64,000 nucleotides of DNA from Elstera cyanobacteriorum (GCF_002251735.1 NZ_NOXS01000020.1:40890-104889), one strand, 5' to 3'; positions 39,594 to 48,268 are shown, counted from the first letter of the stretch. Notes: generated from the sequence alone by a model not told the origin. Numbers and translations: made by a program.

Positions 39594-40474
39594 TCGGCGG
39601 CATCCTTTAGGCCGAAAGCCGGATGGGCGCGGATGGCGTCCAAAACATCGGTCAGGCTTTCGGCAGTATCGGCGGTCAGAAATTGCGGTGCCCAGGCGTG
39701 GCGGTCGGCGCTGGCCGCGCTCATCCAGGCCGGTAGCCCGGCTTCGGTGACCGTGCGGGCGACTTCCCGCATCTCTTCCGCACGGCGGGTGCCGTGGACG
39801 AGCGAGCGGGAAATCATATAGCGCGCCAGTTTTTCCCAATCCGGGCCAGGCAGCAGATCGGCGAGGGAGGTTAGCACCCGATCCTCCACCCCATAGTAAC
39901 GGGCGGCGAGCAGGGATTCGGTCAGCAACGCTTCGATCCCTTTGATCATGACGCTGCGGCACATTTTGGCGGCGGAGGCTTTGCCCAAGACCTCCGAAAA
40001 CACCGTCAGGCCGGAAAACCCCAGCGCGGCAAGATCCTGCTTGGCGGCCTCGGCTGCGGGGCCGCCAAGCAGGATCGGGGTTCCCAGGCGCTTCGGCGGA
40101 AAGGGCGACATGACGGCGGCTTCGACGTACACGCCGCCTTGGCCGGAAATCGCGGCGGCGGCGGCTTGCTTCTGACCAGGAGAGGCCGAGTTGAGATCGA
40201 GATAGCGGGCGCCTGCGGCCAAGCTGGGGGCGACCGCTTCCGCCGCCGCCAGGGTTTGTGCCGCCGTGACGGCAGCGAAGACCCAATCGGCCCCCGCAAC
40301 CGCAGCTTTCGCCGAGGGCAAGACCGCCAATCCCCGCGCGGCTGCCTGTCGGGCTGGGCGGCTGTCGGGATCGGTAAACTGCGTATCCCAGACGGTTAGA
40401 GAGGCTTTGCCAGTCAGATCGTCCGCTAGAATTTGGCCGACCTCGCCAAAGCCAATCAAGGCAATGCGCGTCAT
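39590..40474 (-). CDS. NAD(P)-dependent oxidoreductase, 3-hydroxyisobutyrate dehydrogenase-like, DUF1932 C-terminus
   Basis: 294 aa from MTRIALIGFGEVGQILADDL, chosen because it overlaps the ligU stop (ATGA) and has a GGGAGGGG ribosome-binding site; the 5-residue longer form is less likely. The N-terminal Rossmann fold has GFGEVG. The C-terminal helical domain is of the DUF1932 type, with the putative catalytic Lys in SAAKMCRSVMIKGIEALL. It lies inside the lig operon between ligU and ligJ, overlapping both neighbours by 4 nt. No step of the standard protocatechuate 4,5-pathway needs it. It may act on a side product or on a different aromatic-derived acid. Family fairly sure, function unknown. 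Confidence 0.85.
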   Translation of the reverse strand: MTRIALIGFGEVGQILADDLTGKASLTVWDTQFTDPDSRPARQAAARGLAVLPSAKAAVAGADWVFAAVTAAQTLAAAEAVAPSLAAGARYLDLNSASPGQKQAAAAAISGQGGVYVEAAVMSPFPPKRLGTPILLGGPAAEAAKQDLAALGFSGLTVFSEVLGKASAAKMCRSVMIKGIEALLTESLLAARYYGVEDRVLTSLADLLPGPDWEKLARYMISRSLVHGTRRAEEMREVARTVTEAGLPAWMSAASADRHAWAPQFLTADTAESLTDVLDAIRAHPAFGLKDAAE

Positions 40475-41574
40475 GTCTGCCCCTCCCAAACGCTCCGAGG
40501 AACATAGATCGCCCCGCGCATCAGCTTGCGCGCGGTGCGCAGCAGCGCGGCGCGGCGCACGGTAACCTGCGGCGCGTCGATGGTCCCGCCGATATCCACA
40601 TCCATATCGACCGAGAAAAAGCCGGTAGGATGTTCGACATCAAGAACGCTGAGGCCCGCTGCTGCCGGGCCAGCGACATCGGCGGCGATGGTGCCGGGCA
40701 GCACGCAGGCGGTGGCGACACTGACGGCGGCCAGCACGCCGATAGCATCATGCACGCGGTGCGGAATAAAACTGCGCGTCATAACCACGCCGCCGTTTTG
40801 CGCGGGGGCGAGCAGGGTCATTTTCGGAACGGTCTGGCGCGTCACATCGCCAAGGGCCATCAGCGGGCCGACTGCACGGCGGATGGCCTCCACCCGCGCC
40901 TTCAGCGCCTCATCCCCCTCCAGCGCCTCGACGCTTTCATAGCCGGTCTTGCCGAAATCGGCGGCGCGCATCAGCACCACTGGCATACCATTATCGATGC
41001 AGGTTACGTCGATCCCGTCGATGGTATCGCGCAGCCGCCCCGTGGGCAGCAGGGCGCCGCAGGTCGATCCGGCGACGTTCAGAAAATCGGTTGGAATCGG
41101 GGCCGCAGTGCCGGGAACCCCATCGATCCGCGCGGTCCCCTCGTAACTCACCTGGCCTTTGGGGGTTTGAACATAGGCGACGGCCAAACCGCCGCTATTG
41201 ACCATGTGAATGCGTACCGGCGTTACGGGGCCGCTGACGGGCACCCAACCGTTTTCAATCGCCCATGGCCCAACCCCGGCCAGGATATTGCCGCAGTTCT
41301 GCGCATCGCTAACCTCGGCGCGATCCACGACCACTTGCAGAAAAAGATAATCGACATCGGCGTCCGGGTGGGCCGAGCGGCTGAGAACGGCGACTTTGCT
41401 GGTCAGCGGATGGGCGCCGCCCATGCCATCAATCTGGCGCGCATCGGGCGACCCCAGCGCCGCCAGCAGCACCCGGTTGCGGGCGGCAGGATCGGCGGGC
41501 AAGTCCTGCGCCTCGAAATAAAGGCCTTTCGACGTACCGCCGCGCATGATCGTGCAGGGAATTGCGCGCTGCAT
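40471..41574 (-). CDS. ligU: 4-Oxalomesaconate tautomerase (PrpF superfamily)
   Basis: 367 aa of the PrpF/diaminopimelate-epimerase-like fold. The signature MRGGTSKGLYFEAQDLP is near the N-terminus. CGNILAGVGPWAIENGW and STCGALLPTGR are also typical, as is the C-terminal VEHPTGFFSVDMDV. Members next to ligJ/ligI (LigU; GalD in gallate clusters) isomerise 4-oxalomesaconate between keto/enol or double-bond isomers so that the hydratase can act. It is 6 nt downstream of ligK and coupled by 4 nt to the following oxidoreductase. GalD is the alternative name. Confidence 0.93.
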   Translation of the reverse strand: MQRAIPCTIMRGGTSKGLYFEAQDLPADPAARNRVLLAALGSPDARQIDGMGGAHPLTSKVAVLSRSAHPDADVDYLFLQVVVDRAEVSDAQNCGNILAGVGPWAIENGWVPVSGPVTPVRIHMVNSGGLAVAYVQTPKGQVSYEGTARIDGVPGTAAPIPTDFLNVAGSTCGALLPTGRLRDTIDGIDVTCIDNGMPVVLMRAADFGKTGYESVEALEGDEALKARVEAIRRAVGPLMALGDVTRQTVPKMTLLAPAQNGGVVMTRSFIPHRVHDAIGVLAAVSVATACVLPGTIAADVAGPAAAGLSVLDVEHPTGFFSVDMDVDIGGTIDAPQVTVRRAALLRTARKLMRGAIYVPRSVWEGQT

Positions 41575-41580
41575 CGGGGG

Positions 41581-42267
41581 TTACTCCGCCTTGGCCGAGC
41601 GGTAGACCAGCCCTTTTTCGGCAAGGCGCGGGCGCATATTATAAATATCAAGGCCGAGTTCCCCGGCCTGTAGGCGGGCGCGGGTGCCCGCTTCCTTGGC
41701 TTCGCGCGCGGCGCATTTCTCGATAACCGCAGCGGCTTGGGCTTGCGGTACGACGACGACACCATCGTCATCGGCGACGATAACATCGCCCGGATGAACC
41801 ACGGCGCCCGCGCAGACGACGGGCAGGTTCACGTCACCCAAAGTTTCCTTGACCGTACCCTGGGCATAGACGGCCTTCGACCAGACGGGAAAGCCCATTT
41901 CCGTCAGGGTCGCCGTATCGCGCACCCCGGCGTTGATGATCAGACCGCGCACGCCGCGCGCCATTAACGAGACGCCGAGCAGGTCGCCGAAATAACCATC
42001 CTCGCAAGGGCTGGTTGGCGTAACGACGAGAATATCGCCTGCCTGACATTGTTCGACCGCGACGTGGATCGTCCAATTATCCCCCGGCGCGACCGTGCAG
42101 GTCACGGCGGACCCGGCGATATGGGCGGGGCGGAAGATCGGGCGCAGCCCGGCGTCCATCAGTCCCGTGCGCCCCTGGGCTTCATGAACCGTGGCAACGC
42201 CAAATTGGACGAAACGGTCCAGAAGATCGCGCGGTAAGCGGGGAATATCGGTGACTACCGTCGGCAT
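41581..42267 (-). CDS. ligK: 4-Carboxy-4-hydroxy-2-oxoadipate aldolase
   Basis: 228 aa class II (metal-dependent) aldolase of the RraA-like fold, catalysing the last step to pyruvate and oxaloacetate. Recognised by [15 protein letters not shown], the [10 protein letters not shown] segment, [17 protein letters not shown] (Arg/Asp of the active site) and [18 protein letters not shown]. It is the first gene of the lig operon, preceded by a GAGGGAAG ribosome-binding site and divergent from the LysR gene across 137 nt. It is also known as galC, pmdF or proA in other organisms. Confidence 0.96.
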   Translation of the reverse strand: MPTVVTDIPRLPRDLLDRFVQFGVATVHEAQGRTGLMDAGLRPIFRPAHIAGSAVTCTVAPGDNWTIHVAVEQCQAGDILVVTPTSPCEDGYFGDLLGVSLMARGVRGLIINAGVRDTATLTEMGFPVWSKAVYAQGTVKETLGDVNLPVVCAGAVVHPGDVIVADDDGVVVVPQAQAAAVIEKCAAREAKEAGTRARLQAGELGLDIYNMRPRLAEKGLVYRSAKAE

Positions 42268-42404
42268 GGCGTTTCTTCCCTCAACACGCAGCAGCTTCGG
42301 CTGCCTTTCTTAAGGGTATTCAGCCTGAGTTTGCGCCGACGCACGAGACATAAGCCCGCTGCTTGATATAAAATTTTGTTAGACCTGACCAGAAGGCCGA
42401 ACCG
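42268..42404. promoter_or_regulatory. Divergent ligK/LysR promoter region
   Basis: This 137-nt spacer must carry the promoters of both the lig operon and the LysR gene. It contains an AT-rich patch with the palindrome AAAATTTT (42370-42377) inside TATAAAATTTTGTTA, loosely fitting a LysR T-N11-A site. It also contains a GCAGC-TTCG-GCTGC hairpin (42291-42304) in what would be the ligK leader. No -35/-10 pair is convincing. Confidence 0.4.
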
Positions 42405-43613
42405 ATGGACCCGATCGTCCTGCCCAAGCTTCGCCTGTTGCGCGCCATCGCCGTTACGGCAAAGCTGGGGCAAACGCGCGCGGCGGCGGATGCGCTGCAT
42501 TTAACCCAACCCGCCGTTACCCAGGCGATTGCCCGGCTGGAAGCGACCCTCGAAACCCCACTGTTCACCCGCAGCCCGTCCGGCGTTTATCCGACCGATA
42601 GCGGCCTGCGGCTGGTGACGCGGATTGACCGCGCCTTCGACCATCTTGCGGTTGCCGAGCGCTTGTTTCCGCCGGAGGGGCGACGCGGGGCGGGGTGGCT
42701 GCGCGATGTGCTGACACTGGTTCAGGCCCGCGCCTTCGTGCAAACCGTCCGGGCGGGCAGTCTAACGCTGGCGGCCCAGGGATTGGGCGTCTCGCAACCA
42801 AGCATCAACCGCGCGGTGCGGGAGTTGGAACTATTGGTGGGGCGCGATCTCTTCGACCGCACTCCGCGCGGGATGGAGCCGACGCGGGAAGCGCGGGCGC
42901 TGGTCCGCCCCATCGCGCTGGCACTGACCGAAATCGAGCAAGGGGTGCAGGAGGTACGCGAGCAGCGCGGCATGATGGATGGGGCCGTTACAGTGGGCTG
43001 CCTGCCGCTGGCGCGGACCCGCATTCTGCCGCAGGCGGTGCTGGCGCTGCTCGGTGATTTCCCCGATGCCCGGTTGCGCATTGTCGATGGTGCCTATGCC
43101 GACCTGCTGGATGATCTCCGCCACGGCGGTATCGATTTTATTCTCGGCGCCCTGCGTCAGCCGGTTCCAACGCCGGAAATCGAGCAGGAAGAATTGTTCC
43201 GCGAACCCTTGTCGATCATCGTGCGGCGGGGCCATCCAATCCTGACGCTCGCGGCCCCCAGCCCGGCTGATCTTGCCGCGCTGGATTGGATCGTCGCGGC
43301 CCCAGGGGCCCCCGCCCGCCAACAGTTCGAAGACTTCTTCCACCGCGCAGGGCTGGCTGTGCCTAGGCGGTTGATCGAATGCGGCTCCCTGATCGCGACC
43401 CGGTCATTGATGCTGGGGAGCGACCGGGCGACCGTTTTATCTGCTCGTCAGGTCAGCCACGATGTGGCAACCGGGCAACTCGCCGTGCTGCCCGTTCCGC
43501 TACCGGAAACAGATCGTCCCATTGGTCTCGCAACCCGAAAAGGTTGGCAGCCAACGCGATTGCAGGCGGCCTTGCTCGACTGCATCCGCGCTTCGGCAGC
43601 GGCTCCGGGATAG
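42405..43613 (+). CDS. LysR-type regulator with two N-terminal HTH domains
   Basis: 402 aa, about 100 longer than a normal LysR protein. The extra length is a duplicated winged helix-turn-helix. The first lies at about 8-66 (LRLLRAIAVTAKLGQTRAAAD, LTQPAVTQAIARLEATLETP, LFTRSPSGVYPTDSG). The second lies at about 104-163 (LVQARAFVQTVRAGSLTLAAQ, SQPSINRAVRELELLVGRD, LFDRTPRGMEPTREA). A standard LysR effector domain follows from about 185 (GAVTVGCLPLARTRILPQAV). It is divergent from ligK, so it is the probable protocatechuate-responsive activator of the lig operon. The ATG has no strong ribosome-binding site, but the translation from MDPIVLPKL aligns with the normal LysR start. Confidence 0.9.
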   Translation: MDPIVLPKLRLLRAIAVTAKLGQTRAAADALHLTQPAVTQAIARLEATLETPLFTRSPSGVYPTDSGLRLVTRIDRAFDHLAVAERLFPPEGRRGAGWLRDVLTLVQARAFVQTVRAGSLTLAAQGLGVSQPSINRAVRELELLVGRDLFDRTPRGMEPTREARALVRPIALALTEIEQGVQEVREQRGMMDGAVTVGCLPLARTRILPQAVLALLGDFPDARLRIVDGAYADLLDDLRHGGIDFILGALRQPVPTPEIEQEELFREPLSIIVRRGHPILTLAAPSPADLAALDWIVAAPGAPARQQFEDFFHRAGLAVPRRLIECGSLIATRSLMLGSDRATVLSARQVSHDVATGQLAVLPVPLPETDRPIGLATRKGWQPTRLQAALLDCIRASAAAPG

Positions 43614-43632
43614 GCTAGATAAGAGGTGCTGT

Positions 43633-43885
43633 TTACGACGCCGCCCGCTGGTTCAGTAAATCGAGCGCCACATCTATACTCATATCTTCCTGTCCGCCGA
43701 CCATGCGCCGCCGGCCAAGTTCCATCAGAATATCGCGGGTATCGACAGCATAGGTTTTGGAGGCATTTTCCGCGCATTGCCTGCGCCCGCACCCATCCTA
43801 ACCAGCGACGCATCGACGTGCACGGCCCCGACCTCAATCTCGGCCACTGTATCAGCGAATTTAATGTTCCAACTGGCAATGCGGC
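43633..43885 (-). pseudogene. Remnant of 4-hydroxy-2-oxovalerate aldolase
   Basis: Reading the minus strand, 43776-43885 encodes DTVAEIEVGAVHVDASL followed by MGAGAGNA, the barrel motif of DmpG/BphI/MhpE-type 4-hydroxy-2-oxovalerate aldolases. In a shifted frame, 43633-43773 encodes [20 protein letters not shown], then [15 protein letters not shown] and a stop, which is the family's C-terminal end. The roughly 60 residues normally between them are missing and the frames do not join, so this is a decayed, internally deleted copy. A stop interrupts the reading just upstream. The functional enzyme ends meta-cleavage pathways (to pyruvate and acetaldehyde). Its remains here suggest that this locus once carried a further aromatic pathway. 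Confidence 0.75.
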
Positions 43886-43924
43886 TGACCGATTAGCTCT
43901 CTAAACCCAACCGAGGTCTCAAAA

Positions 43925-44977
43925 TCAGCGGGAGAAGCCCTGATCCGAACCCGGTGCGGCAACCGACGCGCGGTGTACGAGTGGGACCGGCCAGACCTCC
44001 TGGATCCCCTGTGGCGTCGCGCCACCCAAAAGGGCCAACAGATGTTCAGCAACGCGGACACCTGCCGCTCGAATCGACGACGAGCTTGTCGTCAGCGGCG
44101 GATTCAGCCCGGCAGGATCGACGGCGGGTAGGCCATCATCATGAGCGACAACCGAAATATCCTCGGGGACGCGCAAGCTACAATCGCGCAAAGCGCGCAA
44201 ACATCCGAGGGCTTCGACCATGCTGGAGCACAGAAAGGCCGTTGGGCGCGGGGTTTCGGTCAGTGCCTCCCGCGTCTGCCGATAGCCGTTCTCCTCCGAC
44301 ATACTGGCCGAGAAAATCAACCGGGGATCGGGCGTTAAGCCCGCATCGGCAAAGGCTTGTCTGTAGCCATCGAGGCGATGCTGCGCGAACGTATAGTCGG
44401 TTAAGCCATTCAGGAGAACGACGCGCTGGTGCCCGTGCGCGATGACATGGGCTGCCTGGGCATAAAAGGCGCCGCGATTATCGATGTCCATAAATGGGTA
44501 GGGGACCGCAGCCTGTGTTCGCCCATGCAGTACAAACGGTAATCCCAGATCCATGAGCAGCGGCACACGCGGGTCTTGGACCAAAGGGCCTGATAGAATG
44601 ACGCCATCTATCTGACCAGAAGCCGCCAAATTTCGATAGGTTTGCAGATCGTCGCCCGTCGTTTCGGCCCCCGAGAGCGCCAGCATCACCCCTCTTTCGG
44701 TACAGTGCGAGACGACGCCGACCAAAAACTCCATGAAATGCGGATCGAGCAGAAGATTGGCTTTCGGGGGAAAAACAACGCCGATTGCCCCGGCGCGCCC
44801 GGTCGCCAGCCGGCGAGCAACGGGATTAGGGCGATAGCCAAGTCGCTCAGCGGCCTCGGCCACGCGGGCCTTGGTTTCTTTATTGACCTCGGGGAACCCA
44901 TTTAACGCCCGGCTTACCGTCGCGCGCGAAAGACCGAGCGCCTCGGCGAGTTCCTTTAACCGGATCTGTGCTGCCAT
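43925..44977 (-). CDS. LacI-family repressor of the alpha-glucoside operon
   Basis: 350 aa. N-terminal LacI helix-turn-helix (residues 5-25, RLKELAEALGLSRATVSRALNG) with hinge helix PVARRLATGRAG, then a periplasmic-binding-protein-like sensor domain (GVVFPPKANLLLDPHFMEFL, DISVVAHDD). It is divergent from the sugar ABC operon, in the position that AglR occupies in rhizobial agl loci. A palindromic operator with a central CG lies in the shared spacer, and half-site-like TAAACCG sequences near its own start suggest autoregulation. The inducer is probably an alpha-glucoside. Confidence 0.92.
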   Translation of the reverse strand: MAAQIRLKELAEALGLSRATVSRALNGFPEVNKETKARVAEAAERLGYRPNPVARRLATGRAGAIGVVFPPKANLLLDPHFMEFLVGVVSHCTERGVMLALSGAETTGDDLQTYRNLAASGQIDGVILSGPLVQDPRVPLLMDLGLPFVLHGRTQAAVPYPFMDIDNRGAFYAQAAHVIAHGHQRVVLLNGLTDYTFAQHRLDGYRQAFADAGLTPDPRLIFSASMSEENGYRQTREALTETPRPTAFLCSSMVEALGCLRALRDCSLRVPEDISVVAHDDGLPAVDPAGLNPPLTTSSSSIRAAGVRVAEHLLALLGGATPQGIQEVWPVPLVHRASVAAPGSDQGFSR

Positions 44978-45052
44978 TTTTCTAAACCGACTGTCCCCAC
45001 GTTAACCGAGTTTAGCGCCCTTCAAAAAAGAGCGCGAGCAAAGATAGGCGGG

Positions 45053-45082
45053 TTGACGCCCTGTCCCGTTCAGCCGTATGGT
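45053..45082 (+). promoter_or_regulatory. Sigma-70-like promoter of the sugar ABC operon
   Basis: TTGACG (45053-45058) as -35 and TATGGT (45077-45082) as -10, 18 nt apart. The predicted transcription start is near 45089, at the edge of the LacI-type operator and about 80 nt before the first start codon. Confidence 0.5.
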
Positions 45083-45089
45083 TGATGTG

Positions 45090-45105
45090 TTCAAACCGGT
45101 TTAAA
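45090..45105. promoter_or_regulatory. LacI-family operator
   Basis: TTCAAACCGGTTTAAA: a perfect 10-bp palindrome AAACCGGTTT with central CG, extended by two more matching pairs around one mismatch. This is the typical LacI/GalR operator form. It sits immediately downstream of the proposed -10, where bound repressor would block transcription. Confidence 0.75.
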
Positions 45106-45169
45106 TGCGGTTTCCGACACAAAACAACTCATGAGGCGGCCAAAGCCGCCCGGTTTTTGGGAGAGAACC

Positions 45170-46426
45170 ATGCGTCGTTTCGCAGCTTTCGTAGCGCCCA
45201 CGTTAACGGCGCTTCTGTTTTCCGTCAGTGCGTCGGCGGTCGAGATTTCACTCTCGTGTGGGGCCGTTGGGGCTGAATTAACCCATTGCCAAGCCGGGGC
45301 CGACGCGTGGGCAAAGGCCACCGGACACACGGTCAAAATTGTCTCGACCCCCAATTCCGCGACCGAACGGTTAGCCCTCTATCAACAGATCCTGGCGAGC
45401 GGCAGCAGTGATATTGATGTATTCCAAATCGATGTGATTTGGCCGGGGATTCTGGTGAATTATATGATTGATTTGACGCCCTATGCGAAGCAAGAGACGC
45501 TTCAGCATTTTGTGTCGATCGTTGCTAATAATACGGTCAATAATAAACTAGTCGCGATGCCGTGGTTTACGGATGCTGGGCTTTTATATTATCGGAAAGA
45601 TCTGTTAGAAAAATATGGAACGAAAGTACCAACCACTTGGGCCGACCTTGCAAGCGTTGCCGAGAAAATCCAGGCAGGTGAGCGTAAGGCTGGCAACGAC
45701 AAAATGTGGGGCTTCGTCTTTCAAGGGAAAGCCTATGAAGGATTGACCTGCAATGCGCTTGAATGGGTCGATTCGTTCGGCGGCGGCACCTTCATGGATG
45801 ATGCGGGTAAAATCACCGTCAATAACCCGCACGCCATCGAAGCGCTGAAAACGGTAGCAGGATGGGTTGGCTCCATCACCCCAGAAGGCGTGCTTGGCTA
45901 TGCCGAAGAGGAGGCCCGAGGTATTTGGCAATCGGGCAATGCCGTTTTTATGCGGAATTGGCCCTATGCTTGGGCACTGGGGCAGGCCGCAGATAGTCCG
46001 ATCAAGAATAAGATCGGCGTCGCCGCGCTTCCGAAAGGCGGGGCCAATGGCAAATATTCAGGCGCGCTCGGGGGATGGCAGTTATCAGTCTCTAAATTTT
46101 CGAAAAATCAGGCTGTAGCGGCTGATTTGGTCATGTATTTGACCAGTGATGCCGAACAGAAGCGCCGTGCCCTGGTAGGTGGGTATAATCCAACCCGTCC
46201 TGCCCTGTATCAGGATAAGGAAATCCTAGCGGCGAACCCCTTCTTCGACTCGCTCTACGAAACCTTCACCAATGCGGCCGCCCGACCGGCAAAGGCGACA
46301 GGGGCGAAATATAACCGCGTCTCCAACGAAATCTGGAATGCAACGCACGCGGTTCTGTCGAAGAAGGAAACGGCAGAGAAAGCCGTCCCGGCTTTGGAAG
46401 CCGCCTTAGTGCGCGCGATGCGCTGA
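45170..46426 (+). CDS. Sugar ABC transporter substrate-binding protein (ThuE/AglE-like)
   Basis: 418 aa from MRRFAAFVAPTLTALLF, chosen because it starts a clear signal peptide (cleavage near SASA) and follows GGGAGAG. The alternative start 13 codons upstream would spoil the signal. Mature protein is periplasmic. It belongs to the family 1 (maltose/trehalose type) binding proteins: VKIVSTPNSATERLALYQQ, SSDIDVFQIDVIWPGIL, MPWFTDAGLLYYRKDLL, and GALGGWQLSVSKFSKN near the C-terminus. Similarity in pattern is strongest to trehalose/maltose ThuE-type proteins. The adjacent alpha-glucosidase supports an alpha-linked disaccharide substrate. Confidence 0.93.
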   Translation: MRRFAAFVAPTLTALLFSVSASAVEISLSCGAVGAELTHCQAGADAWAKATGHTVKIVSTPNSATERLALYQQILASGSSDIDVFQIDVIWPGILVNYMIDLTPYAKQETLQHFVSIVANNTVNNKLVAMPWFTDAGLLYYRKDLLEKYGTKVPTTWADLASVAEKIQAGERKAGNDKMWGFVFQGKAYEGLTCNALEWVDSFGGGTFMDDAGKITVNNPHAIEALKTVAGWVGSITPEGVLGYAEEEARGIWQSGNAVFMRNWPYAWALGQAADSPIKNKIGVAALPKGGANGKYSGALGGWQLSVSKFSKNQAVAADLVMYLTSDAEQKRRALVGGYNPTRPALYQDKEILAANPFFDSLYETFTNAAARPAKATGAKYNRVSNEIWNATHAVLSKKETAEKAVPALEAALVRAMR

Positions 46427-46493
46427 CCCTGCCGTTCATCGAAGCGGGGGCTTTTTAAAGGTTCCCGCCGTCTCACTTTTGGAGCGACAGCCA

Positions 46494-47408
46494 ATGGCTG
46501 GGCTTTCACGCCGCAAAGCGCGGGCTGCTTGGATCTTCCTTGCACCAATGCTGATCACGCTCGCCGCCATCGCCGGATGGCCGCTGCTGCGCACGTTCTG
46601 GTTTAGCCTAACGGATGCTTCGATGGCCGATTTATCGGCCTGGAAGTTCATCGGCTTCGACAATTATCTGATGAAAGATCAATATGGTTGGGGTGGGTTG
46701 TTGGTCGATCCCGACTGGTGGCGCGCGGTCTATAATACGCTGGTTTTTACGATCTTATCGGTCACGCTAGAGACGATTTTTGGCCTGTTGGTCGCTCTCG
46801 TCCTCCATCAGCGTTTCTTTGGTCGTAGCTTTATCCGTGCCGCTATTCTTGTGCCTTGGGCCATTCCAACGATTGTTTCGGCGAAAATCTGGGCGTGGAT
46901 GCTGCATGACCAATTCGGCATTCTGAATTCGATGATGCTCAGCCTTGGGCTGATTACTCAGCCGATTGCCTGGGCGGCATCGCCGGATACGGCCCTAGCC
47001 GCAATCGTTCTGGTGGATGTCTGGAAGACCACGCCCTTTATGGCCCTTCTGTGTCTAGCTGCGCTGCAAATGCTTCCAACCGATTGTTACGAGGCGGCCC
47101 GACTGGACGGTATTCCGGCCTGGAGGCTGTTCTTTAAGGTAACACTTCCTCTGATTCGACCCGCCTTGATGGTGGCGGTTATCTTTCGGGCGCTCGATGC
47201 TTTGCGTGTCTTCGACGTCATCTACGTGCTGACCTCTAATACGCGGGATACCATGTCGATGTCGGTCTTCGCCCGACAGCATCTCGTGGAATTTCAAAGC
47301 GTTGGGTATGGCTCAGCGGCGTCAACGGCGCTGTTCATGGTTATTGCGCTGTTGACCGCGCTCTATCTGACGCTTGGGCGGGTCAAGCTCGCCGCTGACC
47401 CGAACTGA
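46494..47408 (+). CDS. Sugar ABC transporter permease (MalF/ThuF type)
   Basis: 304 aa from the ATG at 46494, with GGAG at 46481-46484; a TTG 15 nt upstream is a less likely start. Six membrane segments, beginning WIFLAPMLITLAAIAGWPLL. The ABC-permease EAA loop is seen as EAARLDGIPAWRLFFKVTLPL, the contact site for the ATPase. It is the second gene of the operon, 67 nt after the binding protein, and forms the membrane channel with the next gene. Confidence 0.93.
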   Translation: MAGLSRRKARAAWIFLAPMLITLAAIAGWPLLRTFWFSLTDASMADLSAWKFIGFDNYLMKDQYGWGGLLVDPDWWRAVYNTLVFTILSVTLETIFGLLVALVLHQRFFGRSFIRAAILVPWAIPTIVSAKIWAWMLHDQFGILNSMMLSLGLITQPIAWAASPDTALAAIVLVDVWKTTPFMALLCLAALQMLPTDCYEAARLDGIPAWRLFFKVTLPLIRPALMVAVIFRALDALRVFDVIYVLTSNTRDTMSMSVFARQHLVEFQSVGYGSAASTALFMVIALLTALYLTLGRVKLAADPN

Positions 47409-47419
47409 AGGGGATTGCC

Positions 47420-48268
47420 ATGGGATTCCAACGGTCTAAATCGGGCAAAATCTTTCGGCGGATCGCTTTCGCAGGCGCGGTCCTGGCTATCGCCGTAATC
47501 GCCCTCTTTCCGTTTTACTATGCGATTCTGACTTCTTTTAAAACAGGCTCAGCGCTGTTTCAGGTTAGCTATTGGATCGGGGATATAACTCTTATCAATT
47601 ATCAGTCGATTTTCCGCGAACAGCCGTTTGGCCTCCAGATTTTAAATTCGCTGCTCGTCGCGACCGTCGTGGTCGGCCTATCGCTGCTTCTCGGCGTGAC
47701 AGCGGCCTTTGCTTTCGGTCGGGTGCGATTTCGAGGGCGCGGTCTGTTGCTGGTGACGGTGCTTGCGGTCTCAATGTTCCCGCAGGTGTCTATCTTGTCG
47801 GGCATGTTCGAGCTGGTGCGCGCTTTGGGTTTATACAACCGCCTTCCCTCGCTCATCCTCTCGAACCTTGTCTTGACGCTGCCGTTCACGGTCTGGGTAT
47901 TCACCACCTTCATGCGGGAGTTGCCCAAGGAGTTGGAAGAAGCCGCCTATGTGGACGGGGCGACTCCCTGGACCGTCGTCCGGCGTGTTTTTCTGCCCTT
48001 GATGGGACCGGCCTTAGTAACGACGGGGCTGCTCGCCTTCATCGCCTCTTGGAACGAGTTTCTCTTCGCGCTCACCTTCACGCTGTCCAGCGAAACCCGA
48101 ACGGTTCCGGTAGCGATTGCCCTGATCTCTGGGGCAACCGCGCTGGAACTGCCTTGGGGGGGCATTATGGCGGCATCGGTGGTTGTGACGGTCCCGCTGA
48201 TCCTTCTCGTGTTTATTTTCCAACGACGCATCGTCTCGGGCCTGACGGCCGGGGCGATCAAAGGATAG
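47420..48268 (+). CDS. Sugar ABC transporter permease (MalG/ThuG type)
   Basis: 282 aa, six membrane segments, partner of the preceding permease. The EAA loop reads EEAAYVDGATPWTVVRRVFL. The N-terminal AIAVIALFPFYYAILTSFKTG and C-terminal PLILLVFIFQRRIVSGLTAG-like ends are typical of MalG. It starts 11 nt after the previous stop with an AAGGGG ribosome-binding site. The following ATG begins immediately after its TAG, so the glucosidase is translationally coupled. Confidence 0.94.
   Translation: MGFQRSKSGKIFRRIAFAGAVLAIAVIALFPFYYAILTSFKTGSALFQVSYWIGDITLINYQSIFREQPFGLQILNSLLVATVVVGLSLLLGVTAAFAFGRVRFRGRGLLLVTVLAVSMFPQVSILSGMFELVRALGLYNRLPSLILSNLVLTLPFTVWVFTTFMRELPKELEEAAYVDGATPWTVVRRVFLPLMGPALVTTGLLAFIASWNEFLFALTFTLSSETRTVPVAIALISGATALELPWGGIMAASVVVTVPLILLVFIFQRRIVSGLTAGAIKG

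Noticed and set aside
38571..40505. 644-aa extended form of ligJ
   Set aside because: The added N-terminal 300 residues are Arg/Gly-rich out-of-frame reading of the DUF1932 gene. The ATG at 39593 with its ATGA overlap is the natural start.
42291..42304. GCAGC-TTCG-GCTGC hairpin as a terminator
   Set aside because: The stem is only 5 bp. On the plus strand no gene ends upstream, and on the minus strand no T-run follows. It is noted only as part of the divergent promoter region.
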